Positions 1 through 7,179 of a stretch of 22,069 bases of DNA are shown here, piece after piece (positions within the stretch are counted from its first letter, which is position 1; every line of letters starts with the position of its first letter). Position numbers and translations under genes: made by a program. The notes under the pieces were generated by a model. It did no database searches. It was not told where the DNA came from and saw only the letters and a list, made by a program, of their open reading frames with translations. Origin of the DNA: CAYWGR01 sp964458015 (lineage in GTDB: Bacteria; Planctomycetota; Planctomycetia; Pirellulales; Thermoguttaceae); NCBI GenBank assembly GCA_964458015.1, contig CAYWGR010000092.1, positions 1 through 22,069 of the forward strand, given 5' to 3'.

Positions 1-121
1 TATCTCTGACATGCCGAGCGAAGTGAGGATGTTTTATTGGAAATTGGAAGATCCTGCGGTTCGCTGGGGAACAACAAGGACGAGTGGAAGGCAATCAACC
101 GGCTGCGCTATATTGATATCG

Positions 122-189
122 AATTGCGCAAAATTAACTTTTTGTTTTTGGGTTGGATGTTACAATAACAACGACTCCGTTGCGCAATT
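122..189. promoter_or_regulatory. Pair of TTGCGCAA palindromes flanking the candidate promoter
   Basis: AATTGCGCAA (122-131) and TTGCGCAATT (180-189) are exact inverted copies of each other, and each contains the perfect 8-base palindrome TTGCGCAA. They lie on either side of the candidate -10 box at 161-166, with centres about 56 bases apart. This arrangement suits two binding sites for a dimeric regulator, but no regulator is encoded nearby. Confidence 0.3.
158..166 (+). promoter_or_regulatory. Candidate extended -10 promoter of the Gfo/Idh gene
   Basis: TGT followed by TACAAT (161-166) fits an extended -10 element (TGn plus 5 of 6 bases of TATAAT). No good -35 box stands 17 bases upstream, which extended -10 promoters can tolerate. 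Transcription would begin near 173, giving a leader of about 55 bases before the ATG at 229. Prediction by eye only. Confidence 0.35.
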
Positions 190-228
190 ATCTCTCCACC
201 ATTTCCCACCTTGTATTGGAGTTGTTCG

Positions 229-1527
229 ATGAGCAAAGCTTCACGCAGAGATTTCATGAAGAGCAGTTCGGCGGTTGTCGCGGGCATTGCCGCGGCGAGC
301 AGTCTGAACATTGCCCGATCGGCCCATGCGGCGAGCAGTGATGCGTTGAAAATTGTGTTGATCGGCTGTGGCGGCCGCGGCACCGGCGCTGCGGTCAATT
401 GCCTCGAATCGGTGCCCAATGTCAAGCTCATTGCATTGGCCGACGTTTTTGACGATCGCGCCAATGGTTGCGCCGATATGTTGCGGAAGAAATACGCCGA
501 CAAGGTCGATCTTCCGGCAGAGCGTGTTTTCGTGGGGCTTGATGCTTATCAAAAAGCGATTGCCGCGGGGCCGGACGTCGTGCTGTTGGCCACGCCGCCG
601 GGATTTCGTCCTGGGCATTATGAAGCGGCCATCAAGGCCGGCAAGCATGTTTTCATGGAGAAGCCGTGTTGCACCGATGCGCCCGGTTATCGTTCGTTGA
701 TGGAGACGAACAAGCTGGCCGACGAGAAAAACCTCAAGGTGGTCGTTGGTTTGCAGCGGCATCACCAAGGCGGTTATATCCAGGGCGTGCAGGAGATCCA
801 CGACGGCAAGCTTGGCGACATTTCGAGTTTGCAGGTTTATTGGAACGGCAGCGGCGGCGGTGCCCGCGACATCGGCAAGCGGCCGCAGAACGATCCCAAG
901 GAAATGGAATATCAGATTCGCAACTGGGGCTGTTTCCGATGGCTTTACGGCGATAACATCGTCGAACAGCATGTGCATAATATCGACATCGGCAACTGGG
1001 TGATGGCCAAAGACGGCGATCCTCGCAAGGCGCATCCGGTCGAAGCCAACGGCATGGGCGGTCGCGTTCATCGTTGCAATTACGGCGACATTTTCGATCA
1101 TCACACCGTTGAATTCACGTATGCCGACGGCACGAAGATGTTCAGCCAAAGCCGCCACATCGAGGGAACCTGGGACTGCGTGCAGGAAATCGTTCGCGGC
1201 ACCAAGGGCGTCCGCGGCGTCGCCAATGGCGCGGGACCGAAGTTGGAAAGCGGTAATCCCTATGATCAGGAACATATCGACTTGTTCAAGGCGATTCGCA
1301 ACAACGTGAAGCTGAACGAGGGCTGGTTCGGCGCGGTGAGCAGCATGACGGCGGTGCTTGGGCGGATGGCCACGTATTCCGGCCACATTGTGAAATGGGA
1401 CGATGCCATTGCGCGTGGGCCGTCGGAGATGCCGGAGAAGATCGAATGGGATGCGAAGCCGCAGAGCCTGCCGGGGCCCGACGGTTTTTACCCGTTCCCG
1501 ATCCCGGGGCTCTACAAAGCCTATTGA
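229..1527 (+). CDS. Tat-exported Gfo/Idh/MocA family oxidoreductase
   Basis: A predicted NAD(P)-dependent oxidoreductase of 432 residues, exported folded by the Tat system; the substrate is probably a sugar or sugar acid but cannot be named. The N-terminus carries the twin-arginine motif RRDFMK (residues 6-11), a hydrophobic stretch and an Ala-rich cleavage site near AHA (32-34). The Rossmann fold follows, with GCGGRG (46-51) as dinucleotide loop and the family EKP motif at 144-146; the Lys there is the usual catalytic/binding residue. The C-terminal half has an EQHVHNIDIGNW segment typical of the planctomycete branch. The ATG at 229 is chosen because GGAG (218-221) lies 7 bases upstream and the Tat motif follows directly; an in-frame TTG at 211 lacks these. 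Family confident, substrate unknown. Confidence 0.9.
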   Translation: MSKASRRDFMKSSSAVVAGIAAASSLNIARSAHAASSDALKIVLIGCGGRGTGAAVNCLESVPNVKLIALADVFDDRANGCADMLRKKYADKVDLPAERVFVGLDAYQKAIAAGPDVVLLATPPGFRPGHYEAAIKAGKHVFMEKPCCTDAPGYRSLMETNKLADEKNLKVVVGLQRHHQGGYIQGVQEIHDGKLGDISSLQVYWNGSGGGARDIGKRPQNDPKEMEYQIRNWGCFRWLYGDNIVEQHVHNIDIGNWVMAKDGDPRKAHPVEANGMGGRVHRCNYGDIFDHHTVEFTYADGTKMFSQSRHIEGTWDCVQEIVRGTKGVRGVANGAGPKLESGNPYDQEHIDLFKAIRNNVKLNEGWFGAVSSMTAVLGRMATYSGHIVKWDDAIARGPSEMPEKIEWDAKPQSLPGPDGFYPFPIPGLYKAY

Positions 1528-1602
1528 TCCCTACGCCTGTCGAGCGATCCTCTAGGAAGTGGGGTTTCGGTTTCCCCTTCTCTTGGAAATCGTCGCAAGA
1601 TC

Positions 1603-1638
1603 AGCGGCCGGTCGTGGTTTTTGCCATGACCGGCCGCT
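1603..1638. terminator. Strong hairpin after the Gfo/Idh gene
   Basis: A 15-bp stem with one G-U wobble (arms 1603-1617 and 1624-1638) closes a 6-base T-rich loop (1618-1623), 75 bases past the stop codon. No clear T-run follows on the + strand, so it may be an mRNA-stabilising or attenuating hairpin and not a classical intrinsic terminator. The rest of the 1528-1813 spacer holds nothing recognisable. Confidence 0.45.
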
Positions 1639-1813
1639 CCTTTGCGCCTAGAGGACATCAAGATATACTTGTTCGTATCTAGGTTGATAATGATCGGTTA
1701 AACGGTGTTTTTTGCCTGTTTTCCGGCATCCATTTGGTCGGCCTTGGTTCATTAGCTAACAAGGGATTGATGAGGGGGGCCATCTTGATCGGAAATATGG
1801 CATTCTATAGCCC

Positions 1814-3754
1814 ATGATTCTTCTGGATGTTGTTGACGTAAAAAAACGATACGGACCGGATCCGGTTTTGGACGGCGTGACTTTCGAGGTGCGCCCGGGC
1901 GATCGGATTGGGTTGGTGGGGCCCAATGGCAGCGGCAAGACCACATTGTTGCGCATTATTGCCGGCAAGGATGATGCCGACTCCGGCGCGTGCGACTTTC
2001 ACAATGAAGCTCATCTCGGCTATCTAGAGCAGACGCCCCATTTCGATGCGGATCGCACCTTGCACGATGAAGCACAGAGTGCGCTGGCCGATCTGCTGGC
2101 TTTACAACAGGAAGCTCTTGAAGTGGCGGCCGATATTGCCGCTACGCCGGATCCGATCGAGCAAAAACGGCTGGCTGCCCGGTACGACCATCTTCAGCAC
2201 GAACTACAGAGCCAGGACGCCTATAACATCAATCACCGCATCGAGCGGGTACTCGACGGCTTGCGTTTCCGCAAAGAAACCTATAGCCAACCGGTGTCGT
2301 CCTTGAGCGGTGGTGAACAGAACCGCCTGATGCTGGCCAAGCTGTTGTTGGCCGAGCCGAATCTGATGATTCTCGACGAACCGAGCAACCACCTGGACAT
2401 CGACGCCACCGAGTGGCTTGAGCAGTTTCTGGTGGAAAGTTCGGCGGCCATCGTGGTTGTCAGCCATGATCGGTATTTTCTCGATAAGGTGACCAATCGC
2501 ACGTTGGAGTTGTTTCACGGCACGGTGGACAACTACACCGGTAATTTTTCGGCCTATTGGCAGCAGAAGGCCGAGCGGCTGTTGGTGGAACAACGCACCT
2601 ACGAAAAACAACAGATCGAGATCGAGAAGACGAAAGATTTCATACGCCGTAACACCTACGGCCAGAAGCACGCGCAGGCCGAGGACCGGCGGAAGAAACT
2701 GGAACGTATTGATCCCGTGGCCGCGCCGCGACAGATCGCCGCGCCTACGATCCGATTTCCCAAGGCCGAGCGAAGCGGCGATTTTGTGATTCGGGCCGAA
2801 GGGTTGGCGAAATCGTATGACCGGCCGCTGTTTCAGAATGTCGATTTGTCGATTCAGCGAGGCGAGCGTTGGGCATTGCATGGTCCCAACGGTTGCGGAA
2901 AAACGACGCTGCTGCGGTGCCTTCTCGAACGAATTCCGCCCGATCGGGGGCAGATCAAGCTGGGGCAGGGCGTGACGATTGGATATTTCGATCAGCAGCA
3001 AACCGAATTGGACGAAGAGATGGCCGTGGTCGATGCGATTCGACCGAAGCATAAGCAAATGAACACGCAGGAACGCCGCAATCTGCTGGCCGCTTTCGGG
3101 TTGACGGGCGATACGGCGCTGCAAACGGTTGGAAGTTTAAGCGGCGGCGAGCGATGCCGTGTGGCTTTGGCCCGCTTGGCCGCCTCGGACGCCAATTTTC
3201 TGGTGCTCGACGAGCCGACCAACCATCTGGATCTTTGGGCGCGCGACGCCTTGGAAAAAGCCATCGGTGAATTCGATGGCACAGTGCTTTTCGTGAGTCA
3301 CGACCGGTATTTCGTCAATCGCGTGGCCGACCATCTGTTGGCGCTCGATTCCGATCGAGTTCGCACGATCGAGGGCAACTACGACACCTATCAAACGGTG
3401 TTGGGTCGCTCGGCGGTTATGGGCGAAGACGAGGGAGCGTCGAAGCCGGCGGAGCAACCTTCGAAGTCATCCTCCAAATCGAAAAAATCGGGTGGCAAGA
3501 CTAAAAAGTCGGCGGAGGAATCCACAAAACAGGCTCCCAAACGCCGGTTCCCGTATCGCAAGGTGGCGGATATCGAGGATGAAATTGTCAAGCGGGAAAC
3601 GACCATTCAGGAGTTGCAGCGCGAACTTTCGTTGCCGCATGTGGTTCGTGATGGGGAGCGGGTGCGCCAGATCAAGCTCCAGTTGGAAGAGGAGCAGGCA
3701 GCTACCAAGAACCTTTACGATCATTGGGAAGAAGCAACGGAGAAGAATTGGTAG
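1814..3754 (+). CDS. ABC-F family ATPase (Uup/EttA-like)
   Basis: A cytosolic, non-transporter ABC protein of 646 residues with two ATP-binding cassettes and no membrane segments. ABC-F proteins act on ribosomes or, for Uup, also in DNA-related roles. Cassette 1: Walker A GPNGSGKT (36-43), signature LSGGE (164-168), Walker B LMILDEP (184-190, E189). Cassette 2: Walker A GPNGCGKT (357-364), signature LSGGE (442-446), Walker B with D466 and E467. Between them is the charged interdomain linker with an IRRNTYGQKHAQAEDRRKK-type segment. A Ser/Lys-rich spacer leads to a C-terminal predicted coiled coil (about 570-646), as in Uup. The start lacks a good ribosome site, but the protein begins as family members do. 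Whether it is housekeeping or gives antibiotic protection cannot be told from sequence. Confidence 0.9.
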   Translation: MILLDVVDVKKRYGPDPVLDGVTFEVRPGDRIGLVGPNGSGKTTLLRIIAGKDDADSGACDFHNEAHLGYLEQTPHFDADRTLHDEAQSALADLLALQQEALEVAADIAATPDPIEQKRLAARYDHLQHELQSQDAYNINHRIERVLDGLRFRKETYSQPVSSLSGGEQNRLMLAKLLLAEPNLMILDEPSNHLDIDATEWLEQFLVESSAAIVVVSHDRYFLDKVTNRTLELFHGTVDNYTGNFSAYWQQKAERLLVEQRTYEKQQIEIEKTKDFIRRNTYGQKHAQAEDRRKKLERIDPVAAPRQIAAPTIRFPKAERSGDFVIRAEGLAKSYDRPLFQNVDLSIQRGERWALHGPNGCGKTTLLRCLLERIPPDRGQIKLGQGVTIGYFDQQQTELDEEMAVVDAIRPKHKQMNTQERRNLLAAFGLTGDTALQTVGSLSGGERCRVALARLAASDANFLVLDEPTNHLDLWARDALEKAIGEFDGTVLFVSHDRYFVNRVADHLLALDSDRVRTIEGNYDTYQTVLGRSAVMGEDEGASKPAEQPSKSSSKSKKSGGKTKKSAEESTKQAPKRRFPYRKVADIEDEIVKRETTIQELQRELSLPHVVRDGERVRQIKLQLEEEQAATKNLYDHWEEATEKNW

Positions 3755-3774
3755 ACAGGGGCGATCAGATTTCG

Positions 3775-3856
3775 GTAGGGCGGGTCGAGCGAAGCGATGG
3801 CCCGCCTTGAAATCTTCGGAAAATGGCGGGCCTTCGCTTCGCTTGACCCGCCCTAC
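3775..3856. repeat. Two-arm palindromic repeat, 32-bp family
   Basis: Arms of 32 bp (3775-3806 and 3825-3856) are inverted copies matching at 30 of 32 positions, separated by 18 bases. The outer end reads GTAGGGCGGGTC. Single right-arm copies recur at 4763-4794 and 9112-9143. It sits 20 bases after the ABC-F stop codon and could end or stabilise that transcript. The layout resembles REP/BIME elements. The remaining bases to 4087 hold no gene. Confidence 0.8.
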
Positions 3857-4087
3857 GCTTTTCCCAAATTTTACAATTGGTAGGTAGATTTACCTGCTTT
3901 ATGCACTAATGGGTGGTGTGGTGTTTTGCTGGTATGCCACATAAGGGTGGTGTGTGTGCTTTGTTCTGCTGTTCTTTTTGTGAGTTTAAGGCTTCCAGGC
4001 CACGGGTAGATTCTTTCGTTTTGCACAAAAAGGCCGCTATTTTTGGGGTGAAGTAAATTCATAGTGGCGGACCGGCTTATCACCAAC

Positions 4088-4093
4088 TATAAT
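4088..4093 (+). promoter_or_regulatory. Candidate -10 box TATAAT
   Basis: A perfect TATAAT lies 48 bases before the preferred GTG start at 4142. The matching -35 region (about 4065-4070) is poor. The box lies downstream of the alternative GTG at 4064, which argues against that longer start. Prediction by eye. Confidence 0.4.
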
Positions 4094-4141
4094 AAAGGGA
4101 TAGGGCAATATCGGAAGAATGCAGGATCTGGAGAATTGACC

Positions 4142-4636
4142 GTGGCCAACGTCGAAGGCGAAAACCCTGACTTTGATGCGTTGCAAGTACCCGCTGAGGG
4201 AGAAGCCGCCGTCGAACCGGTTGCGGAAATCAAAGATTTCGCAGTATCGGACGAAGAGCTTGCCGAGTCGGTTGAATCGTTCGACGAATCCGCCGCGGAA
4301 ACAGGCGAGGAAGTCGAGGATGGATCGGCGAAGGAACGCAGCAAGATGTCCCAATATATTGAATGGGGCAGTGTCGGCGGCATTTCGGTAATTCTATTGA
4401 TATTGGCCGTTTGCGGCATTCTCTCGTATGCCACGGCGTTTTACCTGATTGCGGTAGGTTTGGTTCCCTATGGCATTTGGTTAGGCCGCGAAACCAATAC
4501 GGTTTACACCGTGATTCTGGGTTGTGCGTTGATTGGAGTTCTAACGGCGATCTATTGTCTATGGATGGAGGTAGGCCGTTATCAGTTCGAAATTAACGCG
4601 AAAAAGGCATTTCAGCAGCAGCGTTTCGATCAGTAA
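4142..4636 (+). CDS. Small acidic membrane protein, unknown function
   Basis: I do not recognise a family. The protein has 164 residues from a GTG start: an acidic, low-complexity N-terminal region (1-70, rich in Glu, Ala, Ser), then hydrophobic stretches at about 76-115 (probably two close helices) and 120-145 (one), and a short charged tail. The likely layout is a cytoplasmic acidic domain joined to a three-helix membrane region. The GTG at 4142 is preferred because GGAG (4130-4133) stands 8 bases upstream; a GTG at 4064 in the same frame would add 26 residues but precedes the TATAAT box and has no ribosome site. It stands alone between two repeat-bearing spacers. Lineage-restricted membrane proteins like this are common in planctomycetes. 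Confidence 0.7.
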   Translation: MANVEGENPDFDALQVPAEGEAAVEPVAEIKDFAVSDEELAESVESFDESAAETGEEVEDGSAKERSKMSQYIEWGSVGGISVILLILAVCGILSYATAFYLIAVGLVPYGIWLGRETNTVYTVILGCALIGVLTAIYCLWMEVGRYQFEINAKKAFQQQRFDQ

Positions 4637-4723
4637 TCGTTTTTGAAATGCAGCGTTGCTGGGATCTCTAGAGCGTATCAAAGCTCTTCCGTGAGCGGAA
4701 CTCTCGAAAATGAGAGGCGGGGG

Positions 4724-4848
4724 ATCTGCGCAGAAGCAAGTGGAAAGACTTCTTCTGAAAATGGCGGGCCATCGCTTCGCTTGACCCGCCCTACACTTCT
4801 CCCCCTGTTTCGCTCTCTGGTGGCATCTGCGCAGATGCAAGTGAAAAG
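4724..4848. repeat. 24-bp direct repeat pair flanking a palindromic half-repeat
   Basis: Two 24-bp copies (4724-4747 and 4825-4848) match at 22 of 24 positions; each starts with A followed by the perfect 10-base palindrome TCTGCGCAGA. Between them lies the single-arm repeat at 4763-4794. The 4637-4947 spacer otherwise holds no gene. Confidence 0.7.
4763..4794 (+). repeat. Single-arm copy of the 32-bp repeat
   Basis: This matches the right arm at 3825-3856 almost exactly (one difference seen), including the outer end GACCCGCCCTAC. There is no left arm here, so it cannot form the large hairpin of the two-arm copy. Confidence 0.75.
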
Positions 4849-4947
4849 GAAATTGCATCCTCTCTGTTCACATTCGTGATAAAAAGGTAGACTTCGGATA
4901 ATGTGGGATCGTTACTCTTCGCCCAAATTATCCAAAGGAACATTGCC

Positions 4948-7113
4948 GTGCGACGACTCTCCGTTCTGTTTTGTGTAATTGCCTTTGCGGTTCTTTTTGT
5001 CTCGACAAGCCAGGCTGCTCCTGAAGCGGACAAACCTGTTGCGGGAACGGGAGCGGATCCGAAGGCGGACCAGCAAACCGGCAAGGAAGAGAAGGCCGCG
5101 CCGAAAGCCCACAAGTCGCATCGTCATCACGACAAAGACAAGAAGAAAAAGGAAGCTGCCGCGGCCAAGGCGAGAGCCGAGAGCGCGAAGGCAACGGCCG
5201 ACAGCACGAAGCCGGCAAATGATAATGTGAAGCCCGTGGAGCCGGCTGCCAAGCCTGAGGAAAAGAAGGCGGAAGCAAAACCGGCCGAGAAGGCTGCTGC
5301 AAAGTCGGAGGTTGCAAAGCCTGAGGAGAAAAAGGCAGACGTCAAACCGGCGGAGAAGTCGGCCGATAAGCCCATGGTCGCTCAGCCTATCGAAAAGCCC
5401 ATGATCAAACCTGTTGGAGCTAAGGCGCCGGTTGAGAAGCCGTCGAAAAAGCAGGTTGTGCAATTGACATTGAAAGGTGAGTATCCCGAAGGGGCGACTG
5501 CGCCTGGTTTGTTCGGCGAATTGCAGCCGTCGTTGGCGGCCCTTATTCAACGGATCGATGCCGCGGCCGCGGACAAGGACGTGGCGGCCGTGTGGCTAAA
5601 GATCGACGGTTTGGCCGTAGGGCGGGCGAAGATTTATGAGCTTCGGGCGGCGATTGCCAGATTACGCAAGGCGAATAAGCCGGTTTATGCCGAGCTGACG
5701 ACGGCCGAGGGAAGCCAGTATCTTTTGGCGTCCGCTTGCGAGCATGTGGTGATGCCGCCTTCCGGCATGTTGATTATCCCCGGCGTTCGGGCGGAAGTGA
5801 CTTTCTACAAGGGGCTGTTGGATAAGCTGGGCCTTCAGTTCGACGCCCTTCAGATGGGCAAATATAAAGGAGCGGCCGAACCCTATACCCGCAATGCAAT
5901 GAGCAAGCCGTTGCGCGAGAGTTTCGACGCGCTGGTGGACGACACCTACGAAGATCTGGTCGCCACCTTGGCAGCCGACCGGCACATGACGAATTATCAA
6001 GTGAAGCAGTTGCTCGATCAAGGGCTTTTCTCGGCGGCTGCGGCTCAAAAGAGCGGGCTGATCGACGAGGTTCTCTATTCCGATCAATTGCAAGATGCGA
6101 TCAAGAAGACCTTGAAGGTTGACATTGTCGATGTCGTTGCGAATTACAAGAAAAAACGCATCGACACCGATTTCTCGGGTTTCGGCGGCATGATGAAGCT
6201 CGTGGAGTTGTTCATGGGCGGAAAACCGTCGGAATCGGCCGGTAAAAAAGATAAAATCGCGGTGGTATACGCCGTCGGTCCGATCATGGAAGGCAAGAGC
6301 GCGAGCGACATGTTCGGCAATTCCTCGCTCGGTTCCTCAACGGTCGTTGCGGCGTTGAAGAAGGCTGCCGACGATCCTCGCGTGGCGGCCGTCGTGTTGC
6401 GGATCGACAGCCCTGGCGGATCGGCCACGGCCAGCGATTTGATTTGGCGTGAAACGGTACGCATGCACAAGCCGATCATCGCCAGCATGGGCGACGTGGC
6501 CGGCAGCGGTGGGTATTATATTGCGATGGGTGCGAAAAAGATCATCGCGGCCCCCGGCACGTTGACCGGCTCGATCGGCGTGATCGGCGGGAAACTGGTA
6601 ACGCGCGGCCTGTACGATAAGCTCGGCATGAACACCGAAGTGATCAGCCGCGGAGCGAATAGCGGTTCGCTTTCGTCGAATCAGCCGTTTACGCCCAACG
6701 AGCGGAAAGCCTGGACCGAATTGCTTCAAGAGACCTACAAACAGTTCGTAGGCAAGGCTGCTCAGGGGCGGAAGATGCCGTTCGACAAGCTCGAAGAATT
6801 GGCCCAAGGCCGCGTCTATACGGGCCGGATGGCGAAGAACATCGGTCTGGTCGATGAACTTGGCACATTGGAAGACGCGATATTGGCCGCCAAAACGGCT
6901 GCCGGTCTGAAAGCCGACGCGGACGTTGATCTGATGGTATTGCCCGAGGCCCGTTCGTTCTTCGAGCAACTGTTCGGCGATCCCTCGGCGGCGACCGATT
7001 TGGATTCGCTTCTGCCGGAATGGCTCCAAATCGCGCGGCAAACCAAGGTGCTTCATCAGTTGCTTTCCGAGCGGGTTTTGCTGTGGATGCCGTATGGCGT
7101 GCAACTGAAGTAG
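4948..7113 (+). CDS. sppA: Signal peptide peptidase SppA (protease IV type, S49)
   Basis: A membrane-bound serine protease that degrades cleaved signal peptides; 721 residues, with two S49 domains as in the 67-kDa E. coli form. The signal/anchor is at 1-22. A Lys/Ala/Glu/Pro-rich linker of about 140 residues follows, including two copies of a 14-residue unit (nucleotides 5251-5292 and 5317-5358). The N-terminal S49 domain supplies the general base Lys in GKYKGAAEPYTR (K307, matching E. coli K209). The C-terminal domain supplies the nucleophile Ser in GDVAGSGGYY (S520, matching E. coli S409). The GTG at 4948 is chosen because AAAGGAA (4934-4940) lies 7 bases upstream and the protein then begins with a normal signal sequence; an upstream GTG at 4903 would bury it. 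Both catalytic residues are present, so it should be active. Confidence 0.9.
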   Translation: MRRLSVLFCVIAFAVLFVSTSQAAPEADKPVAGTGADPKADQQTGKEEKAAPKAHKSHRHHDKDKKKKEAAAAKARAESAKATADSTKPANDNVKPVEPAAKPEEKKAEAKPAEKAAAKSEVAKPEEKKADVKPAEKSADKPMVAQPIEKPMIKPVGAKAPVEKPSKKQVVQLTLKGEYPEGATAPGLFGELQPSLAALIQRIDAAAADKDVAAVWLKIDGLAVGRAKIYELRAAIARLRKANKPVYAELTTAEGSQYLLASACEHVVMPPSGMLIIPGVRAEVTFYKGLLDKLGLQFDALQMGKYKGAAEPYTRNAMSKPLRESFDALVDDTYEDLVATLAADRHMTNYQVKQLLDQGLFSAAAAQKSGLIDEVLYSDQLQDAIKKTLKVDIVDVVANYKKKRIDTDFSGFGGMMKLVELFMGGKPSESAGKKDKIAVVYAVGPIMEGKSASDMFGNSSLGSSTVVAALKKAADDPRVAAVVLRIDSPGGSATASDLIWRETVRMHKPIIASMGDVAGSGGYYIAMGAKKIIAAPGTLTGSIGVIGGKLVTRGLYDKLGMNTEVISRGANSGSLSSNQPFTPNERKAWTELLQETYKQFVGKAAQGRKMPFDKLEELAQGRVYTGRMAKNIGLVDELGTLEDAILAAKTAAGLKADADVDLMVLPEARSFFEQLFGDPSAATDLDSLLPEWLQIARQTKVLHQLLSERVLLWMPYGVQLK

Positions 7114-7179
7114 ATGGTATAGGTGCGAAGCAGCAAGCGGCTTTTGGACGATATAAGCGGACGGGCGAAGGGAGTATTG

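Larger units (their letters stand above)
1..228. other. Leader region of the Gfo/Idh gene, no gene seen
   Basis: No convincing coding sequence is present. The short frames here have no plausible start with a ribosome site and resemble no family I know. The stretch holds a candidate promoter (158-166) and two copies of the palindrome TTGCGCAA (124-131 and 180-187), described separately. Confidence 0.5.

Noticed and set aside
10..165. Short + strand frame with a protein-like stretch (DEWKAINRLRYIDIELRK) before the Gfo/Idh gene
   Set aside because: It is preceded by an in-frame stop at 7-9, lacks an ATG and ribosome site at a useful place, and is too short to judge.
241..1386. Open frame on the - strand opposite the Gfo/Idh gene (381 codons)
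   Set aside because: Antisense shadow with no recognisable motif; the + strand frame has Tat, Rossmann and EKP motifs.
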